NCBI RefSeq assembly: GCF_000517545.1
Contig: NZ_BAIV01000003.1
Location: 124,001-188,000 of the forward strand
DNA length: 64,000 bases
Source of the DNA: Bacteroides reticulotermitis JCM 10512
GTDB taxonomy: Bacteria; Bacteroidota; Bacteroidia; Bacteroidales; Bacteroidaceae
Direction: 5' to 3'
Shown: positions 63,293 through 64,000 of the stretch, piece after piece
Layout of the letters: the number at the start of each line of letters is the position of its first letter
How positions within the stretch are numbered: position 1 is the first letter of the stretch
Program-made: the position numbers and the translations under genes
Notes under the pieces: generated by a model
The model's input: the letters and a program-made list of their open reading frames with translations, nothing else
Databases searched by the model: none
Told to the model about the DNA's origin: nothing

Positions 63293-64000
63293 TTAAAAAC
63301 CTACATTAATACCAAAAGAGAAATTGCGTGGGAGTACAGTGTTGCTTATTTCCGGGTCGAATCCATTGAAACGCTTGCTGGCTACGACAAATACGTTGTC
63401 AACATTGAAGTTTAGAGATAGATTCGTTGCATGTATCTTTTCACACCATTCGCGCTTCATTTGCCATGCTAAGCCTATGTTACGACAGCGTAGAAACGAA
63501 CTGCTTACTACCATAGCATCCGACAATTCCCACATCGGAATACTAAAAAGCTGCTCATTGTTAGGCAGAGTTATTTGCTTATTTCCCGATTTAGGTAGAG
63601 AAGGGATATGCGTATAAGCTTCGTCACCCGGTGCTTTCCAACGATTCAGTAAGTCACGGTTTATGTTGGTGTACGGATCGGGCATATAATAGCCATTTGC
63701 GAATAGAGAGTAAGGTGATGTTAATCGTTTCTTACCACCTAACAACAGCGAAAAACTACTGCTTAGTGTGAAGGCTTTATAACGGAATCCAAGGCTTAAT
63801 CCACCGGTAAAATAAGGCTCAGATTGACCGGAATATACTAAGAAAGTAGTCGGATCTATCAGTCTGTCGCGCTGATCTGCTGGAACATCTAGCTTGTTGA
63901 ATGTCGCTTCTCCGGTTTCCGGATTTAATCCGGCAAATGAATAAGACCAAAAACCACTTAACGGAAATCCTTCTTTCAGAATCAAATCAGAACGACCATC
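63293..64000 (-). CDS. SusC/RagA-family TonB-dependent transporter, C-terminal part (cut by window end)
   Basis: The open frame runs to the window edge without a start, so only the last about 235 residues are visible. They are outer-membrane beta-barrel strands of SusC type, with GGLSLGFRYKAFTLSSSFSLL and a terminal RNFSFGINVGF, ending in an aromatic residue as outer-membrane barrels do. It is 12 nt before the SusD gene on the minus strand. Whether it has an STN domain, and so a sigma partner, cannot be seen. Confidence 0.93.
   Translation of the reverse strand, partial: DGRSDLILKEGFPLSGFWSYSFAGLNPETGEATFNKLDVPADQRDRLIDPTTFLVYSGQSEPYFTGGLSLGFRYKAFTLSSSFSLLLGGKKRLTSPYSLFANGYYMPDPYTNINRDLLNRWKAPGDEAYTHIPSLPKSGNKQITLPNNEQLFSIPMWELSDAMVVSSSFLRCRNIGLAWQMKREWCEKIHATNLSLNFNVDNVFVVASKRFNGFDPEISNTVLPRNFSFGINVGF

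Noticed and set aside
1..64000. tRNA, rRNA, riboswitch, prophage or integrase sites
   Set aside because: I found no cloverleaf, rRNA segment, recognisable aptamer, integrase or phage gene on either strand by reading. A covariance-model search would be more sensitive.

Overview
The window looks like a chromosomal segment of a member of the Bacteroidales, most likely Bacteroides or a close relative. The evidence is two SusC/SusD-type nutrient-uptake operons, lipoproteins of Bacteroidetes-only families (DUF4843, PKD-like, DUF4270, DUF4836, DUF5063, DUF5687), a fused two-subunit flavin oxidoreductase, and promoters of the Bacteroidetes kind (TTTG / about 20 nt / TAnnTTTG) in place of E. coli-type -35/-10 boxes. 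Good Shine-Dalgarno sequences are rare. I found no tRNA, rRNA, CRISPR array, insertion sequence or phage gene.

Layout. 0-5 kb: mscL, a secreted hypothetical protein, guaA, a Crp/Fnr regulator and a MarC-family membrane protein. 5.1-15.7 kb: an ECF sigma factor and FecR-type anti-sigma factor on the + strand converge on a minus-strand operon of SusC (with an STN signalling domain), SusD, DUF4843 lipoprotein, PKD-like lipoprotein and a thioredoxin-fold protein. 16-25.7 kb: rhomboid protease, then a three-gene alpha-glucan cluster (debranching enzyme, GT4 glycosyltransferase, GH57), a DUF4270 lipoprotein with a half-length starch-synthase-like protein, and panC-panD. 25.9-31.8 kb: NfnAB-like fusion, serS, a 1.5-kb repeat-rich gene-free stretch, and rpmA/rplU. 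32-47.7 kb: minus-strand housekeeping (TraB-like, NlpC/P60, two ABC systems, M16 peptidase, kdsA, lipid kinase, miaA, DUF4836, rsmE, BFN nuclease family, nucleoside MFS). 48-54.7 kb: rRNA methyltransferase, 3'-5' exonuclease, DUF5063 protein with a Cys/His-rich tail, ftsK, LolA-like protein, trxB. 54.9-55.4 kb: a long imperfect inverted repeat. 55.5-64 kb: a second SusC/SusD operon (SusC cut by the window edge).

The most unusual system is the 55.5-64 kb operon. It carries a subtilisin-fold protein in which all three catalytic positions and the oxyanion Asn are replaced, an aspartyl-protease-like protein with both DTG motifs degraded and fused to a thioredoxin domain, an intact-motif aspartyl protease with a C-terminal PDZ-like region, a TlpA thioredoxin, and a lipoprotein that may be a decayed HExxH metallohydrolase. 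It looks like a peptide or protein capture system in which several proteases have become binding or scaffold proteins.

Two patterns cross the window. First, nine genes carry ten or eleven single-base indels that break the frame. Nearly all are single-base losses, several in short G or C runs, and restoring one base per site gives ordinary full-length proteins. This points to sequence error rather than gene decay. Second, four gene-free stretches carry clusters of about 21-28-nt units, most of them self-palindromic, each cluster with its own core sequence. One cluster sits inside the long inverted repeat.
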